From the NCBI RefSeq assembly GCF_016679925.1, contig NZ_JAEQBW010000003.1, positions 1 through 64,000 of the forward strand: a stretch of 64,000 nt of DNA. Direction: 5' to 3'. Of the stretch, positions 54,953 through 64,000 are shown piece after piece; the stretch's first letter is position 1, and each line of letters begins with the position of its first letter. The DNA comes from Marivirga aurantiaca. GTDB taxonomy: Bacteria; Bacteroidota; Bacteroidia; Cytophagales; Cyclobacteriaceae. Both the position numbers and the translations under genes were made by a program. Under the pieces are notes generated by a model. The model saw only the letters and a list, made by a program, of their open reading frames with translations, did not search any database and had not been told where the DNA came from.

Positions 54953-55992
54953 TACATCAAGATATTTGAAGCTAAATTATCAGTAACGTAGGTTTCCATT
55001 TCCCCCTCTTCATTTTCATAAATGAAGAAAGCGGACAATTGTGTTTGTTCTGCTAATATTTTTTTCGCATCCTCCAATCCTGTTACCATAAATGCTGTAG
55101 ACCAGGCATCTGCTTCCATGCAGGTTGGAGCTACTATAGTGGCACTGATAATATCTCTTTGAACAGGGAAACCAGTTTTTGGATTGATAGTGTGGCCATA
55201 TTTTACACCTTCATGAACAAAGAAATTACGATAATTTCCTGATGTAGAAATGGCCTGATTGTGAATTTTTATGATGGCCATCCTTTGGGCCTTTGAAGCT
55301 TCAGGTTTGGGATTGTCAATTCCTATTGCCCATGCATCTCCATTCTCATTTACGCCTTTTGCCCGTACTTCACCACCTAATTCCACCATCAGGTTTCCAA
55401 TTCCTTTGTCAATTATAAAATCAAAAACTACATCGATGGAATAGCCTTGTGCGATAGCATTGAAATCAAGGCTTACCCTATCAACTGCTTTTTTCACTTG
55501 CTTTTCATCAAAGGTTATTTTATTGAAACCTACGTATTTTAAAATTTCATTTATTTCAGCACTGTCAGGGATAGAAGGTACTTCTTTTTTAAAATTCCAT
55601 GCTTGCATCAATGGATAAACAGTAGGATCAAAAGCTCCTTGAGAAGCAGAGTAAATCTCTTTTGACGCTTTTAGAACCGGAAGAAAATAAGGGAGATCAA
55701 ATTGAAAACTATCATTTTCATTGAATCTGAGAATCTCTGATCCTTCTTTATAAGTGGAAAGACTGTTGTCAAACTGCTTTAAAAGTGAATCTATTGATTC
55801 TTTAAAATTCCTTGCAGAAGAATCCTGGTAACTAATATTATAGGTGGTCCCTTGTGCTTCACCTGTTACGTAAACGTAAGGTGCCTTTTCAACTTCATCA
55901 GGGTTCATTATCTTGTTGCGGACTAACCATACAGTAGCCACGGCCAGTATTAGGATGAGTGAGTAAATTGAGTTTTTCTTTCTATTGTCCAT
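54952..55992 (-). CDS. apbE: FAD:protein FMN transferase (ApbE)
   Basis: 346 residues. Periplasmic enzyme attaching FMN to Thr of Rnf/Nqr subunits (Mg2+-dependent). N-terminal membrane anchor (SIYSLILILAVATVWLV). Family motifs: SYQDSSARNFKESIDSLLKQFDNSLSTY (helix and hinge), the FDPTVYPLMQAWNF segment near 125, SLDFNAIAQGYSIDVV with the conserved Asn/Ala/Gly, GGEVRAKGVNENGDAWAIGIDNP, and SGNYRNFFVHEGVKYGHTINPKTG with the His-Thr metal site. Complete. The substrate protein is not in the window. Confidence 0.94.
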   Translation of the reverse strand: MDNRKKNSIYSLILILAVATVWLVRNKIMNPDEVEKAPYVYVTGEAQGTTYNISYQDSSARNFKESIDSLLKQFDNSLSTYKEGSEILRFNENDSFQFDLPYFLPVLKASKEIYSASQGAFDPTVYPLMQAWNFKKEVPSIPDSAEINEILKYVGFNKITFDEKQVKKAVDRVSLDFNAIAQGYSIDVVFDFIIDKGIGNLMVELGGEVRAKGVNENGDAWAIGIDNPKPEASKAQRMAIIKIHNQAISTSGNYRNFFVHEGVKYGHTINPKTGFPVQRDIISATIVAPTCMEADAWSTAFMVTGLEDAKKILAEQTQLSAFFIYENEEGEMETYVTDNLASNILM

Positions 55993-55995
55993 GGA

Positions 55996-56017
55996 TCAGA
56001 ATTCTGACGCGAAATTA
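55996..56017 (-). promoter_or_regulatory. Palindrome and weak -7 box before apbE
   Basis: TCAGAATTCTGA (55996-56007) is a perfect 12-bp palindrome 4 bases before the apbE start, and the 7-of-8 promoter box TAATTTCG (56017-56010) lies just upstream. The palindrome could be an operator. The other 275 bases of the 300-bp gap to ruvB hold no visible feature. Confidence 0.3.
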
Positions 56018-56292
56018 CTTGATATGATATTGTTTTACGAAGAAATTGGAGTTTTTATTAAAAAATCTACTTTTAAGCTTTTTGTAGTTCTTTAGTTTTA
56101 TGATGATCAGTATTTTATGGGAGTAGATTGATTTGTAACGGGTTTATCTGTCTTACTTTTTAATATACTATACTCCTGAGTTGGATATCCGGTAGAGGAG
56201 GATTTATTTCTGTGAATTAATCAAAATCAGCTTTAAATCATCCACGGTTATTAACGCAGATTATTTTAACTTGCAGTTAAAATGTCATTTGC

Positions 56293-57321
56293 ATGAGAGA
56301 AGATTATTTAAGTGGAGATGAGGAGCACCTGAGCCCTGTCGAGAAAGAAATAGAAAAAGCATTAAGACCGCTTTCATTCGGTGATTTTACTGGGCAGCAA
56401 AAAGTGGTGGACAATATAAAGATATTTGTTCAGGCAGCCAGAAAACGAGCTGAACCACTGGATCATGTACTTTTGCATGGGCCTCCAGGCTTGGGTAAAA
56501 CTACTTTGTCTCATATCATTGCTAATGAGATGAATACCAATATCAAAATCACTTCAGGGCCTGTTTTGGACAAGCCGGGTGATTTGGCAGGCTTGCTAAC
56601 AAACCTGGAAGAAGGGGATGTGTTGTTTATTGATGAAATCCATAGGTTGAACGCAGTGGTGGAAGAATATCTGTATTCAGCTATGGAAGATTACCGTATT
56701 GATATTATGTTAGATTCCGGTCCCAATGCCAGATCAGTACAAATAAGTTTAAATCCTTTTACTTTAATTGGGGCTACTACACGGTCGGGCTTGCTTACCT
56801 CTCCTTTACGAGCCAGGTTTGGGATTAATGCCAGACTTGAATATTATGATGCAGAGTTGTTACAGCAAATCATTAAGAGATCTGCAGGTATTTTGAATAC
56901 CCCATTGGTGGAAGATGCCGCTTATGAAATTTCCCGAAGAAGCAGGGGAACACCACGTATCGCTAATATGCTGTTAAGAAGAACCCGCGACTTTGCACAA
57001 ATAAAAGGTGATGGTACTATTAATAAAGAGATTGCGGAATTTGCCCTTAATGCATTGGATGTAGATGAGCATGGATTGGACGAAATGGATAACCGTATTT
57101 TAAGTACCATTATAGAGAAATTCAAGGGTGGTCCCGTAGGACTGGGAACCATAGCCACAGCTGTTGGAGAAGAGGCTGACACCATAGAGGAAGTGTACGA
57201 ACCCTTTCTTATACAGGAAGGTTACATGAAAAGAACTGCCCGGGGCAGGCAAGTGACTGAACTAGCCTATAAACATTTAGGTATAGTGCCACCTAGCAGA
57301 ACGGGTAGTTTATTTGATTGA
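56293..57321 (+). CDS. ruvB: Holliday junction branch migration helicase RuvB
   Basis: 342 residues. Hexameric AAA+ motor that moves Holliday junctions with RuvA. Walker [10 protein letters not shown] at 63-71, Walker [13 protein letters not shown], sensor 1 region [17 protein letters not shown], and the winged-helix C-terminus with [25 protein letters not shown]. Standard length and complete. ruvA and ruvC are not in the window. Start ATG at 56293. queG follows after 27 bases. Confidence 0.97.
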   Translation: MREDYLSGDEEHLSPVEKEIEKALRPLSFGDFTGQQKVVDNIKIFVQAARKRAEPLDHVLLHGPPGLGKTTLSHIIANEMNTNIKITSGPVLDKPGDLAGLLTNLEEGDVLFIDEIHRLNAVVEEYLYSAMEDYRIDIMLDSGPNARSVQISLNPFTLIGATTRSGLLTSPLRARFGINARLEYYDAELLQQIIKRSAGILNTPLVEDAAYEISRRSRGTPRIANMLLRRTRDFAQIKGDGTINKEIAEFALNALDVDEHGLDEMDNRILSTIIEKFKGGPVGLGTIATAVGEEADTIEEVYEPFLIQEGYMKRTARGRQVTELAYKHLGIVPPSRTGSLFD

Positions 57322-57348
57322 TACAAAAATAACTTCTATTACATTTTA

Positions 57349-58269
57349 GTGACTGATAATTCTCAAATCATAAAATCCATAGCTAAAGATCTTGGCTTTC
57401 AATATTGTGGAATTGCTAAAGCAGAATTCCTGGAAGAGGAAGCACCACGACTGGAATCCTGGTTGAATAAAAATTACCATGGTAAAATGGCCTACATGGC
57501 CAATCATTTCGACAAACGATTAGATCCAACCAAATTGGTTGAAGGAGCCAAATCTGTGGTTTCTTTACTTTATAGTTATTATCCATCTGAGGATTTAGCA
57601 AATGATGGTACTTATAAAATTGCCAAATATGCTTATGGAAAAGATTATCACTTTGTGATTAAAGACAAGTTGCGCGATTTTATGATGCGGATTCATGAAG
57701 AAATTGGAGAAGTAGGAGGCAGGGCTTTTGTAGATTCAGCTCCTGTAATGGAAAGGCAGTGGGCTGCTAAAAGTGGTTTAGGTTGGTTGGGTAAAAATTC
57801 TTTATTACTCAATAAACAAAGGGGAAGTTTCTTCTTTTTAGCGGAGCTGATTATAGACCTGCCCTTAGCACCTGACGGACCTGTGAAGGATTATTGCGGA
57901 ACCTGCACCAAATGCATTGATGCCTGCCCAACTGATGCCATTGTTGGCAATCAGGTAATAGATGCTTCAAAATGCATCTCTTATCTTACTATAGAGTTAA
58001 AGGAAGAGATACCTACGGAATTTAGTGGTAAAATGCAGGATTGGATGTTTGGGTGTGATATTTGCCAGGATGTATGCCCCTGGAACAGGTTTTCCCAGCC
58101 ACATCATGAGCCGGAATTTTTACCGCATGATGAATTGAAAAATATGAAAAAGAATGAATGGGAAGAATTAACCAAAGAAGTTTTTAATGAGGTTTTCAGG
58201 AAATCAGCAGTAAAAAGAGCTAAATTTGAGGGTTTGAAAAGAAATATTCAATTTTTGGAAAAGGACTAA
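57349..58269 (+). CDS. queG: Epoxyqueuosine reductase QueG
   Basis: 306 residues, GTG start. Cobalamin-dependent iron-sulfur enzyme that reduces epoxyqueuosine in tRNA to queuosine. N-terminal cobalamin-binding part with [27 protein letters not shown]-like [28 protein letters not shown], and two 4Fe-4S clusters: [12 protein letters not shown] at about 184 and [11 protein letters not shown] at about 236. Shorter than the enteric form, which has an extra C-terminal HEAT-like domain; that is usual in Bacteroidota. The upstream pathway step queE is at 29007. Cobalamin need is of interest beside the B12-type importer at 13-16 kb. Confidence 0.94.
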   Translation: MTDNSQIIKSIAKDLGFQYCGIAKAEFLEEEAPRLESWLNKNYHGKMAYMANHFDKRLDPTKLVEGAKSVVSLLYSYYPSEDLANDGTYKIAKYAYGKDYHFVIKDKLRDFMMRIHEEIGEVGGRAFVDSAPVMERQWAAKSGLGWLGKNSLLLNKQRGSFFFLAELIIDLPLAPDGPVKDYCGTCTKCIDACPTDAIVGNQVIDASKCISYLTIELKEEIPTEFSGKMQDWMFGCDICQDVCPWNRFSQPHHEPEFLPHDELKNMKKNEWEELTKEVFNEVFRKSAVKRAKFEGLKRNIQFLEKD

Positions 58270-58280
58270 CTACAAACAAT

Positions 58281-58306
58281 AAAAAAAGGCCTCCGACTTG
58301 GAAGCC
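58281..58306 (-). terminator. Terminator of the small leftward gene
   Basis: On the minus strand: GGCTTCC, loop AAGTC, GGAGGCC, then seven T. One of seven pairs is G-U. It lies 17 bases past the stop of the 58323-58508 gene; on the plus strand it may also end queG. Confidence 0.7.
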
Positions 58307-58322
58307 CACAGACGGTTGAGAT

Positions 58323-58508
58323 TTAGATGCTGGTGAAATGTTTGTTTAGAACATCGTTGTACTTCGAGCTGAAGTTTCTGTAGCACCAATCTTTTAACGA
58401 GTACAGCTCCTTTTCTACTAAAAGGGCAATAGCTTTTACCAACTCTTTCTCAAAAAGCCTTTTGTCAAAGCTTACTTTAGAAAGTATTGATTTCACATAA
58501 TCTAACAT
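58323..58508 (-). CDS. Small helical protein of unknown function (61 aa)
   Basis: 61 residues, predicted all-helical and cytoplasmic, basic and hydrophobic in turns: MLDYVKSILSKVSFDKRLFE, then KELVKAIALLVEKELYSLKDWCYRNF. No known family recognised, but the small protein has a normal ATG, a convincing own terminator downstream and codon use like its neighbours, and I recall similar short proteins in Cytophagales. It faces away from batD and is convergent with queG. Probably real; function not inferable. Confidence 0.65.
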   Translation of the reverse strand: MLDYVKSILSKVSFDKRLFEKELVKAIALLVEKELYSLKDWCYRNFSSKYNDVLNKHFTSI

Positions 58509-58662
58509 AGCTATTATGGTTTAGGTTTGTAGTTAGGAAATAAAAGAACTTGCCTTTTTTCATTGGCAAACTAATATAGTAATTTTCCATAAGAATCGGA
58601 AATTATACATTAATTTTAACGTTGAACTAACACTAAAATTTTACATAAATACGGAGATATCA

Positions 58663-60120
58663 ATGAATAGGTTAGGAAAAATTATCTCATTTATCATATT
58701 TAATTTAATAACAGTTACGGCTATCAATGCCCAGGACATTTCTATCGAATTAGGTCCTGATCAAATAGCTTTAAATCAGTCATTTACAATTACTGTAAAG
58801 GTGGAGGGAGAAACTTTAAAATCTTACAATAAATTTCCTGATATTGAGGGATTTGTTAAAAGAGGTACCTCCAGCAGTTCTTCTACCAATATTTTTAATG
58901 GGCAGGTGTCGAGAAGCCAGAGTGTCACCCAAACCTACATAGCGGAACGGGAAGGCACTGTAAGCATCCCACCATTTACCATAGTAGTAAATGGTAAAGA
59001 AATCAGTTCACCAGGTAAAACGGTAAGGGTAGTAGCTGCACAGCAAAGACAACAACAAAAAAGATATGATCCTTTTGGGAGCGATCCGTTTGAAGACTTT
59101 TTTGGAAGAGGGAGTGGTGCTACAGAATTTGAAGATATAAAAGAGGATGCTTTCTTTGCCCTTACAACTGATAAAGATGAAGTTTATACCGGAGAGGGGA
59201 TCAATACTACATTGGCATTTTATGTATCTGATGACAATCGTGCTCCTTTGCAATTCCATGATTTAACCACACAACTTACCAAAATTCTTAAAAAAATCAG
59301 GCCAAAAAATGTGTGGGAAGAAAACTTCAGCATAGAAAACATCCGACCTGAACCTATTAATTTAAATGGAAAGAGATATAGTGTTTACAAAATATTCCAA
59401 GCCTCTTTTTTTCCTTTGAATGATGAGGACATTGTGTTTCCAAGGGTTGGCTTGGAAATGATAAAATACAAAGTAGCAAAAAATCCAAGCTTTTTCGGGC
59501 AAAATAGAAAAGAGGATTTCAAAACTTTTTATTCGAAACCTAAAACCATAAAGGTAAAACCTCTTCCTGATCATCCATTGAAGGATCAGGTGGCTGTGGG
59601 AGATTACGAACTTCGGGAGAAAATTAATAGTACGAAAGCTGAAACAGGTGATAGTTTTCAATATGAGTTTGGCGTGAGGGGTACTGGTAATATTGCCTAC
59701 ATTAATGAGCCTGCTATAAAAAAGGACAAAAACCTGGAAATTTACCCCCCGGATTCGGAAGAAAGAATTACCAGGAGTGGTGTTTCAGTGATGGGTACTA
59801 AAACTTTCAATTATTATATCATGCCAAAAGAGCCGGGGATTTATAATTTATCGGATTATATTCAATTCATTTATTTCAACCCTATGAAAAAAGCCTACGA
59901 TACACTTCAATCAGATTATATTTTGGAGGTAGAAGGAAGTAGCCTCAAAAACAAATCTATTAGCGATGCTTCTGCAACCGGATTGTTTTATGACCGGATT
60001 GAAAATGAATCCAATGAGGTTGAGCAATTCACTGATTTTGACTGGCTGAAAACAGTTGTTAATATTTTTATTGTGTTGGCTTTAGGGATTTCATTGTTCA
60101 TATTATTTAAAAAATCCTAA
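58663..60120 (+). CDS. batD: BatD-family protein
   Basis: 485 residues. BatD proteins belong to the Bat (aerotolerance) set of envelope proteins and usually sit with MoxR, BatA, BatB and BatC. Signal peptide to about NAQ (24). Beta-sandwich modules with SIELGPDQIALNQSFTITVKVEG and RTSSSSSTNIFNGQ, a second with DEVYTGEGINTTLAFYVSD, a third with DSFQYEFGVRGTGNIAYINEP, and a C-terminal membrane helix (WLKTVVNIFIVLALGISLFILF). No von Willebrand domain. Here it stands without the other Bat genes, next to aroC; stand-alone copies occur in Bacteroidota. Function in oxygen tolerance is inferred from family name only. Confidence 0.85.
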   Translation: MNRLGKIISFIIFNLITVTAINAQDISIELGPDQIALNQSFTITVKVEGETLKSYNKFPDIEGFVKRGTSSSSSTNIFNGQVSRSQSVTQTYIAEREGTVSIPPFTIVVNGKEISSPGKTVRVVAAQQRQQQKRYDPFGSDPFEDFFGRGSGATEFEDIKEDAFFALTTDKDEVYTGEGINTTLAFYVSDDNRAPLQFHDLTTQLTKILKKIRPKNVWEENFSIENIRPEPINLNGKRYSVYKIFQASFFPLNDEDIVFPRVGLEMIKYKVAKNPSFFGQNRKEDFKTFYSKPKTIKVKPLPDHPLKDQVAVGDYELREKINSTKAETGDSFQYEFGVRGTGNIAYINEPAIKKDKNLEIYPPDSEERITRSGVSVMGTKTFNYYIMPKEPGIYNLSDYIQFIYFNPMKKAYDTLQSDYILEVEGSSLKNKSISDASATGLFYDRIENESNEVEQFTDFDWLKTVVNIFIVLALGISLFILFKKS

Positions 60121-60142
60121 ATTGCGCTTCAATTTCCGTTAG

Positions 60143-61222
60143 ATGAGCAACAGCTTTGGTAAAATCTTCAAAATAACCACCTATGGGGAATCCCATGGTG
60201 TAGGAATAGGTGTCATTATTGATGGTTGCCCGGCAGGTATACCTATTGATGAGGAGCTGATGAGAATAGATATGCAACGGAGAAAACCCGGGCAATCGAA
60301 AATCACTACTCAAAGAAAGGAAGAAGATGAAGTAGAAGTGTTGTCTGGTGTTTTTGAAGGGGAATCAACGGGAACTCCAATAGCTTTAAGCATCAGGAAC
60401 AAGGATCAAAAAAGTAAAGATTACTCTCATATTAAAGATAGCTACCGGCCTTCTCATGCTGATTTCACTTATGACCAAAAATATGGAAACAGAGACTACA
60501 GAGGAGGAGGAAGGAGTTCTGCCAGGGAAACTGCCGCCAGGGTAGCGGCAGGTGCTATTGCTAAAATGGTACTGGCTCATTATAAAGTATCAGTTCAGGC
60601 GTATGTGTCGCAAGTGGGGAGCCTAAGGTTGGAGAAATCATATCAGGAAATGGATCTGTCGGAAGCGGAGAATAATATTGTGCGTTGCCCCGATCAGAAA
60701 ATGGCCGAAAGAATGATTGATTTAATTGATGAAACCCGCAAAAACAGGGACACAATAGGGGGGATAGTGACATGTGTTATAAAGAATACTCCCATAGGGA
60801 TTGGAGAACCTGTTTTTGATAAACTGCATGCTGTCTTAGGACAGGCAATGTTGAGTATCAATGCAGTTAAAGGCTTTGAGTATGGAAGTGGGTTTGAGGG
60901 AGTGAAAATGTACGGATCAGCTCATAATGATGCTTTTACAAGAGAGGGGGAAAGAACAATAACCAGAACAAACCATTCCGGGGGAATCCAGGGGGGTATA
61001 TCCAATGGAGAGGATATATATATGAATGTGGCGTTTAAACCTATTGCCACTATCATGAACGATCAGGAAAGTATAGATAAAGACGGAAATGAGGTAACCG
61101 TAAAAGGAAAAGGAAGACATGACCCATGTGTAGTACCAAGAGCTGTGCCTATAGTGGAAGCCATGGCTGCCTTAACTATAACGGATTTTATCTTAAGAGC
61201 AAAAACAAGCAAAATTGAATGA
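60143..61222 (+). CDS. aroC: Chorismate synthase
   Basis: 359 residues. Converts EPSP to chorismate at the end of the shikimate pathway, using reduced FMN. Motifs: [16 protein letters not shown] at the N-terminus, [29 protein letters not shown], and [37 protein letters not shown] near 100, with a late [15 protein letters not shown]. Complete. Its TGA overlaps the symporter ATG (ATGA). Confidence 0.97.
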   Translation: MSNSFGKIFKITTYGESHGVGIGVIIDGCPAGIPIDEELMRIDMQRRKPGQSKITTQRKEEDEVEVLSGVFEGESTGTPIALSIRNKDQKSKDYSHIKDSYRPSHADFTYDQKYGNRDYRGGGRSSARETAARVAAGAIAKMVLAHYKVSVQAYVSQVGSLRLEKSYQEMDLSEAENNIVRCPDQKMAERMIDLIDETRKNRDTIGGIVTCVIKNTPIGIGEPVFDKLHAVLGQAMLSINAVKGFEYGSGFEGVKMYGSAHNDAFTREGERTITRTNHSGGIQGGISNGEDIYMNVAFKPIATIMNDQESIDKDGNEVTVKGKGRHDPCVVPRAVPIVEAMAALTITDFILRAKTSKIE

Positions 61223-62670
61223 AAAAATTACCATTACACATTAAAATTATCATTGGTTTAGTCCTGGGTATTGTTTGGGCTTTTATATCAAGTTATTTAG
61301 GATGGAATCAATTCACGATTGATTGGATTGATCCTTTCGGAACTATTTTTATCAGAATTCTTAAAGCAATAGCAGTGCCTTTGGTGTTGCTATCCATTAT
61401 AAGTGGTGTGTCCAGTCTGACAGATATCAATAAACTAGGAAAGCTGGGATTAAAATCCATCGTTTTTTATATCCTTTCCACAGTAATCGCAGTGGGCTTT
61501 GGTTTAACCCTTGTCAATTTGATACAACCCGGTAAGTTTGTAAATGAAGAGCAAAGGGTTAAAAACAGGATAAAATACGAATTATGGGTAAGTGAAAATC
61601 CTGACGTTCCAAGACCTAAAGATAATCGTTCTTTTCTTCAGGATGAAAAGTACAGTGAGCTAGTCAATAGTGCCGTTAATGAAGAAGTAATGGACTCGCT
61701 TAAAAGTGCAGTAAAGACAAAAAATGCCAAAGTTGAACAATTGGCTGAAACTGCTGAGGAATCAGCCGGGCAAAGCCCTCTCAAATTTTTTGTTGATATG
61801 GTGCCGGAGAATATATTTGGTGCTTTCAGTTCTAACAGTAATATGCTACAGGTGATATTTTTCGCCTTGTTTTTTGGAATTACATTAGCCATGCTCCCCA
61901 ATTCAAAAGTGCAAGGGGTACTTGATTTTGTGAATGGTGCCAATGAGGCGATCCTGAAAATGGTAGATATTATTATGAAAGCGGCCCCATTTTTTGTGTT
62001 CGCCCTGTTAGCTGGCGTAATTGCAAAGATGGCCGATACTCCGGCTGAAGTTTTACAAATATTTAAAGGACTGGGAAGCTATTCCCTCACTTTGTTGTTT
62101 GGGTTACTGTTTATGATTTTTGTTTTTTATCCATTGATCATAACTATGTTCATTAAAAAATTAAGCTATAAAGAATTCTTAAAAAGAATAAGTCCGGCTC
62201 AGTTTCTGGCTTTCTCCACTTCAAGTAGTGCGGCTACTCTTCCTGTAACTATGGAATGTGTGGAAGAGAATATGGGCGTATCAAGAAAGATATCCAGTTT
62301 TGTATTGCCTATTGGAGCTACTGTTAACATGGATGGTACTAGTATGTATCAAGCCGTAGCTGTTGTTTTCCTTGCCCAATTGCATATGGTGGATTTAACA
62401 TTAGGACAGCAACTAACCATTGTGTTAACAGCTACATTGGCTTCAATTGGTTCAGCAGCAGTGCCAAGTGCAGGATTGGTGATGATGATCATTGTACTGA
62501 ATTCCGTTGGATTAAATCCGGCATGGGTGGCTATTATCTTTCCTGTAGATAGGATTCTGGACATGTTTAGAACAGTGGTGAACGTTACTGGTGACGCAAC
62601 TGTTTCTACATTGATAGCACAATCTGAAGGTGAACTAAATGTGCCAAAAGACGTTCCAGCTAATAAATAA
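61219..62670 (+). CDS. Dicarboxylate/amino-acid:cation symporter (DAACS family)
   Basis: 483 residues, about eight helices plus two re-entrant hairpins, inner membrane. Imports glutamate, aspartate or C4-dicarboxylates with Na+ or H+. Family motifs: [18 protein letters not shown] (hairpin 1 serine-rich segment) and [14 protein letters not shown] (NMDGT) near 370, and a late [17 protein letters not shown]. An unusual 90-residue hydrophilic loop after helix 3 (about 105-200, [20 protein letters not shown] and Lys/Glu/Ala-rich) is present; similar insertions occur in Bacteroidota members. Substrate not decidable. Coupled to aroC by a 4-base overlap. Confidence 0.92.
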   Translation: MKKLPLHIKIIIGLVLGIVWAFISSYLGWNQFTIDWIDPFGTIFIRILKAIAVPLVLLSIISGVSSLTDINKLGKLGLKSIVFYILSTVIAVGFGLTLVNLIQPGKFVNEEQRVKNRIKYELWVSENPDVPRPKDNRSFLQDEKYSELVNSAVNEEVMDSLKSAVKTKNAKVEQLAETAEESAGQSPLKFFVDMVPENIFGAFSSNSNMLQVIFFALFFGITLAMLPNSKVQGVLDFVNGANEAILKMVDIIMKAAPFFVFALLAGVIAKMADTPAEVLQIFKGLGSYSLTLLFGLLFMIFVFYPLIITMFIKKLSYKEFLKRISPAQFLAFSTSSSAATLPVTMECVEENMGVSRKISSFVLPIGATVNMDGTSMYQAVAVVFLAQLHMVDLTLGQQLTIVLTATLASIGSAAVPSAGLVMMIIVLNSVGLNPAWVAIIFPVDRILDMFRTVVNVTGDATVSTLIAQSEGELNVPKDVPANK

Positions 62671-62702
62671 TTTTAAATTCAATAACTAAAGACAGTAAGA
62701 AA

Positions 62703-63299
62703 ATGAGTACACAGACACAACAACCTGTTACTATATATTTGGAGTCCAACCCCAACCCCAACTCTTTGAAGTTTGCTACCAATCAGATGTTGGTGCCGGA
62801 AGGTGATTCATTTGATTACCCATCAGCAGAAGAAACCAAAAATGCGCCTTTGGCAGCTTTATTGTTTGAAAAGGAGTATGTGGATCGCGTATTCTACATG
62901 AGTAATTTCATTACTGTTACAAAAAAACCGGAGATCGAGTGGATTGAAATCCAGCATGAAATAAAAGAAATTATCAAGAATTTTCTTGAGTCCGGGAGAA
63001 GAATTATTGACTTAAAGCCTGCTGATTTAGTAGAAAAACCCAATACAGGGGAAAATGCGGAGATTGAAGAGCAGATTAAGAATATTTTAGAGGAATATAT
63101 CAAACCTGCTGTAGAACAGGATGGTGGTGCTATTTCGTTTCACTCTTACGAAAAAGAATCACAAAAAGTGAAATTATTATTACAAGGGGCCTGTAGTGGG
63201 TGCCCTTCCTCAACTATTACTTTAAAAGCAGGAATTGAGAATTTGCTAAAAAGAATGATGCCCAATGATGTGAAAGAAGTAGAAGCGGAAGGCGTCTGA
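62703..63299 (+). CDS. Nfu-type iron-sulfur scaffold protein
   Basis: 198 residues. Delivers 4Fe-4S clusters to apo-enzymes. N-terminal Nfu-N domain (ESNPNPNSLKFATNQMLVPEGDSFDYPS), then a C-terminal NifU-like domain with PAVEQDGGAISF and the CSGCPSS motif (Cys near 164 and 167), followed by KAGIENLLKRMMP. Complete and typical of the Nfu/NfuA type without a NifU N-terminus. Starts 32 bases after the symporter. A hairpin follows. Confidence 0.93.
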   Translation: MSTQTQQPVTIYLESNPNPNSLKFATNQMLVPEGDSFDYPSAEETKNAPLAALLFEKEYVDRVFYMSNFITVTKKPEIEWIEIQHEIKEIIKNFLESGRRIIDLKPADLVEKPNTGENAEIEEQIKNILEEYIKPAVEQDGGAISFHSYEKESQKVKLLLQGACSGCPSSTITLKAGIENLLKRMMPNDVKEVEAEGV

Positions 63300-63330
63300 T
63301 TTAGCATTTATTAAACAATATACAAAATAC

Positions 63331-63366
63331 AAATAGGGATGCTTTTAACGGTATCCCTATTTAGTT
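63331..63366 (+). terminator. Terminator after the Nfu gene
   Basis: AAATAGGGAT (63331-63340) with ATCCCTATTT (63353-63362), extended by a C-G and a G-U pair; a mostly T/A tail follows. Shorter T run than classical. Confidence 0.6.
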
Positions 63367-63405
63367 TTAGTACAATCTCAACTTAAACGACAATTTCCAT
63401 CTGTT

Positions 63406-63828
63406 ATGAAAAACATCAGACCTTTTCATGTGGCCTTTCCGGTCACCAGCCTTTCGGCTACCCGTCAATTTTTCGAGAAAGTGTTAGAGTGCAAAATTGG
63501 CAGATCTTCAGAGCGTTGGATTGATTTCGATTTGTATGGTCATCAGCTCTCGGCACATCTCACCGAGCAACCTATTCAAGAGCCAGCTGCTAATGAAGTA
63601 GACGGCAAACAAGTGCCTATTAAACATTTTGGTGTAATCCTGGAATGGGACCAATGGCATCAATTGGCTGAACGATTGAAAAAGCTAGATATTGATTTCG
63701 TTATCAGTCCTCATATACGATTTGAGGGGGAAGTGGGCGAGCAAGCGACTATGTTTTTTCTGGATCCTAGTGGGAATGCCCTGGAATTTAAAGCATTTAA
63801 AGATGATGCTTCTATTTTTGAATCTTAG
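63406..63828 (+). CDS. VOC-superfamily (glyoxalase/bleomycin-resistance-like) protein
   Basis: 140 residues. Two beta-alpha-beta-beta-beta units of the vicinal oxygen chelate fold: [28 protein letters not shown], then [28 protein letters not shown] and a final [17 protein letters not shown]. The conserved metal His in HVAFPV and HFGVIL and the late Glu (LEFKAF) are present. Substrate unknown; Bacteroidota homologues are often annotated as lactoylglutathione-lyase-like. Not linked to neighbours. Confidence 0.88.
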   Translation: MKNIRPFHVAFPVTSLSATRQFFEKVLECKIGRSSERWIDFDLYGHQLSAHLTEQPIQEPAANEVDGKQVPIKHFGVILEWDQWHQLAERLKKLDIDFVISPHIRFEGEVGEQATMFFLDPSGNALEFKAFKDDASIFES

Positions 63829-63924
63829 ATAATCGGGAAACAATCGGCTTTTATTCTGATGAATATTAAACCGAAGTCCGGTTTTAATGGTTAATTAATT
63901 GTATCATCAAGCCGCTCTCTTAAA

Positions 63925-64000
63925 ATGGAAGTAAAAGATTTATATCGCCTTGTACGGAAAGGAGAGGGTGAAACTTTGGAGTTTAAACGAAAGGTGGCCC
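63925..64000 (+). CDS. AlbA_2/Schlafen-like ATP-binding protein, partial (5' end)
   Basis: The ATG at 63925 begins MEVKDLYRLVRKGEGETLEF, followed by KRKVA at the edge. The EGETLEFKRK segment is the start of the AlbA_2 (Schlafen) fold, which is often joined to a helix-turn-helix. Only 25 residues are visible, so the assignment is tentative. A weak AAACCG/CGGTTT hairpin (63868-63884) lies 41 bases upstream. Confidence 0.55.
   Translation, partial: MEVKDLYRLVRKGEGETLEFKRKVA

Overview
The window reads as a continuous piece of chromosome from a marine-type member of the Bacteroidota, most likely the order Cytophagales (something like Marivirga or Roseivirga; the genus is only an inference). The evidence is a low-GC genome, type IX secretion (T9SS) C-terminal tails on two giant secreted proteins, a SusC/SusD pair, PorE-like OmpA proteins, DUF2795 and DUF349 proteins typical of the phylum, and promoters of the TAnnTTTG type with little Shine-Dalgarno signal. 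There is no phage, insertion sequence, CRISPR array, tRNA or rRNA. Most of the window is housekeeping.

Layout. 1-8.4 kb: the end of a giant T9SS-secreted adhesin-like protein, a small lipoprotein, engB, a PorE-like OmpA protein and ispD. 8.4-12.6 kb: DUF2795, DUF349, ettA and a Fur-family regulator. 12.6-16 kb: a STAS/SEC14-like protein and a complete iron-siderophore/cobalamin type ABC importer read leftward. 16.2-20.9 kb: rny, then zapA, a coiled-coil partner and pheT in one leftward operon. 21-25.9 kb: a leftward operon GH3 enzyme > tiny membrane protein > dxr > rseP > DUF1684. 26.2-29.6 kb: lepA, folD, queE. 30.3-32.2 kb: a second PorE-like OmpA protein.

32.7-44.8 kb is the most distinctive accessory locus: SusC, SusD, a surface lipoprotein, a T9SS-exported subtilisin-like protease, a small secreted unknown and a periplasmic protein that ends in a TonB-receptor plug domain without a barrel. 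The order suggests a protein- or peptide-utilisation system in which secreted proteolysis feeds a SusCD importer. Then pyrD, ftsK, lolA, pyrF, aspS, a 7-TM membrane protein, a ZIP metal transporter, a methyltransferase, apbE, ruvB, queG, batD, aroC, a dicarboxylate/glutamate-type symporter, an Nfu iron-sulfur scaffold, a VOC protein and the start of an AlbA_2 (Schlafen-like) protein at the right edge.

Three intergenic regions (4.29-4.77, 29.63-30.30 and 45.90-46.72 kb) are full of inverted and tandem repeats and share sequence. An approximately 120-bp degenerate element occurs once at 29.7 kb and in about three tandem copies at 46.2-46.57 kb. These regions are the least explained part of the window. 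Several promoters of the TAnnTTTG type sit almost on top of the start codon and were used to correct starts.
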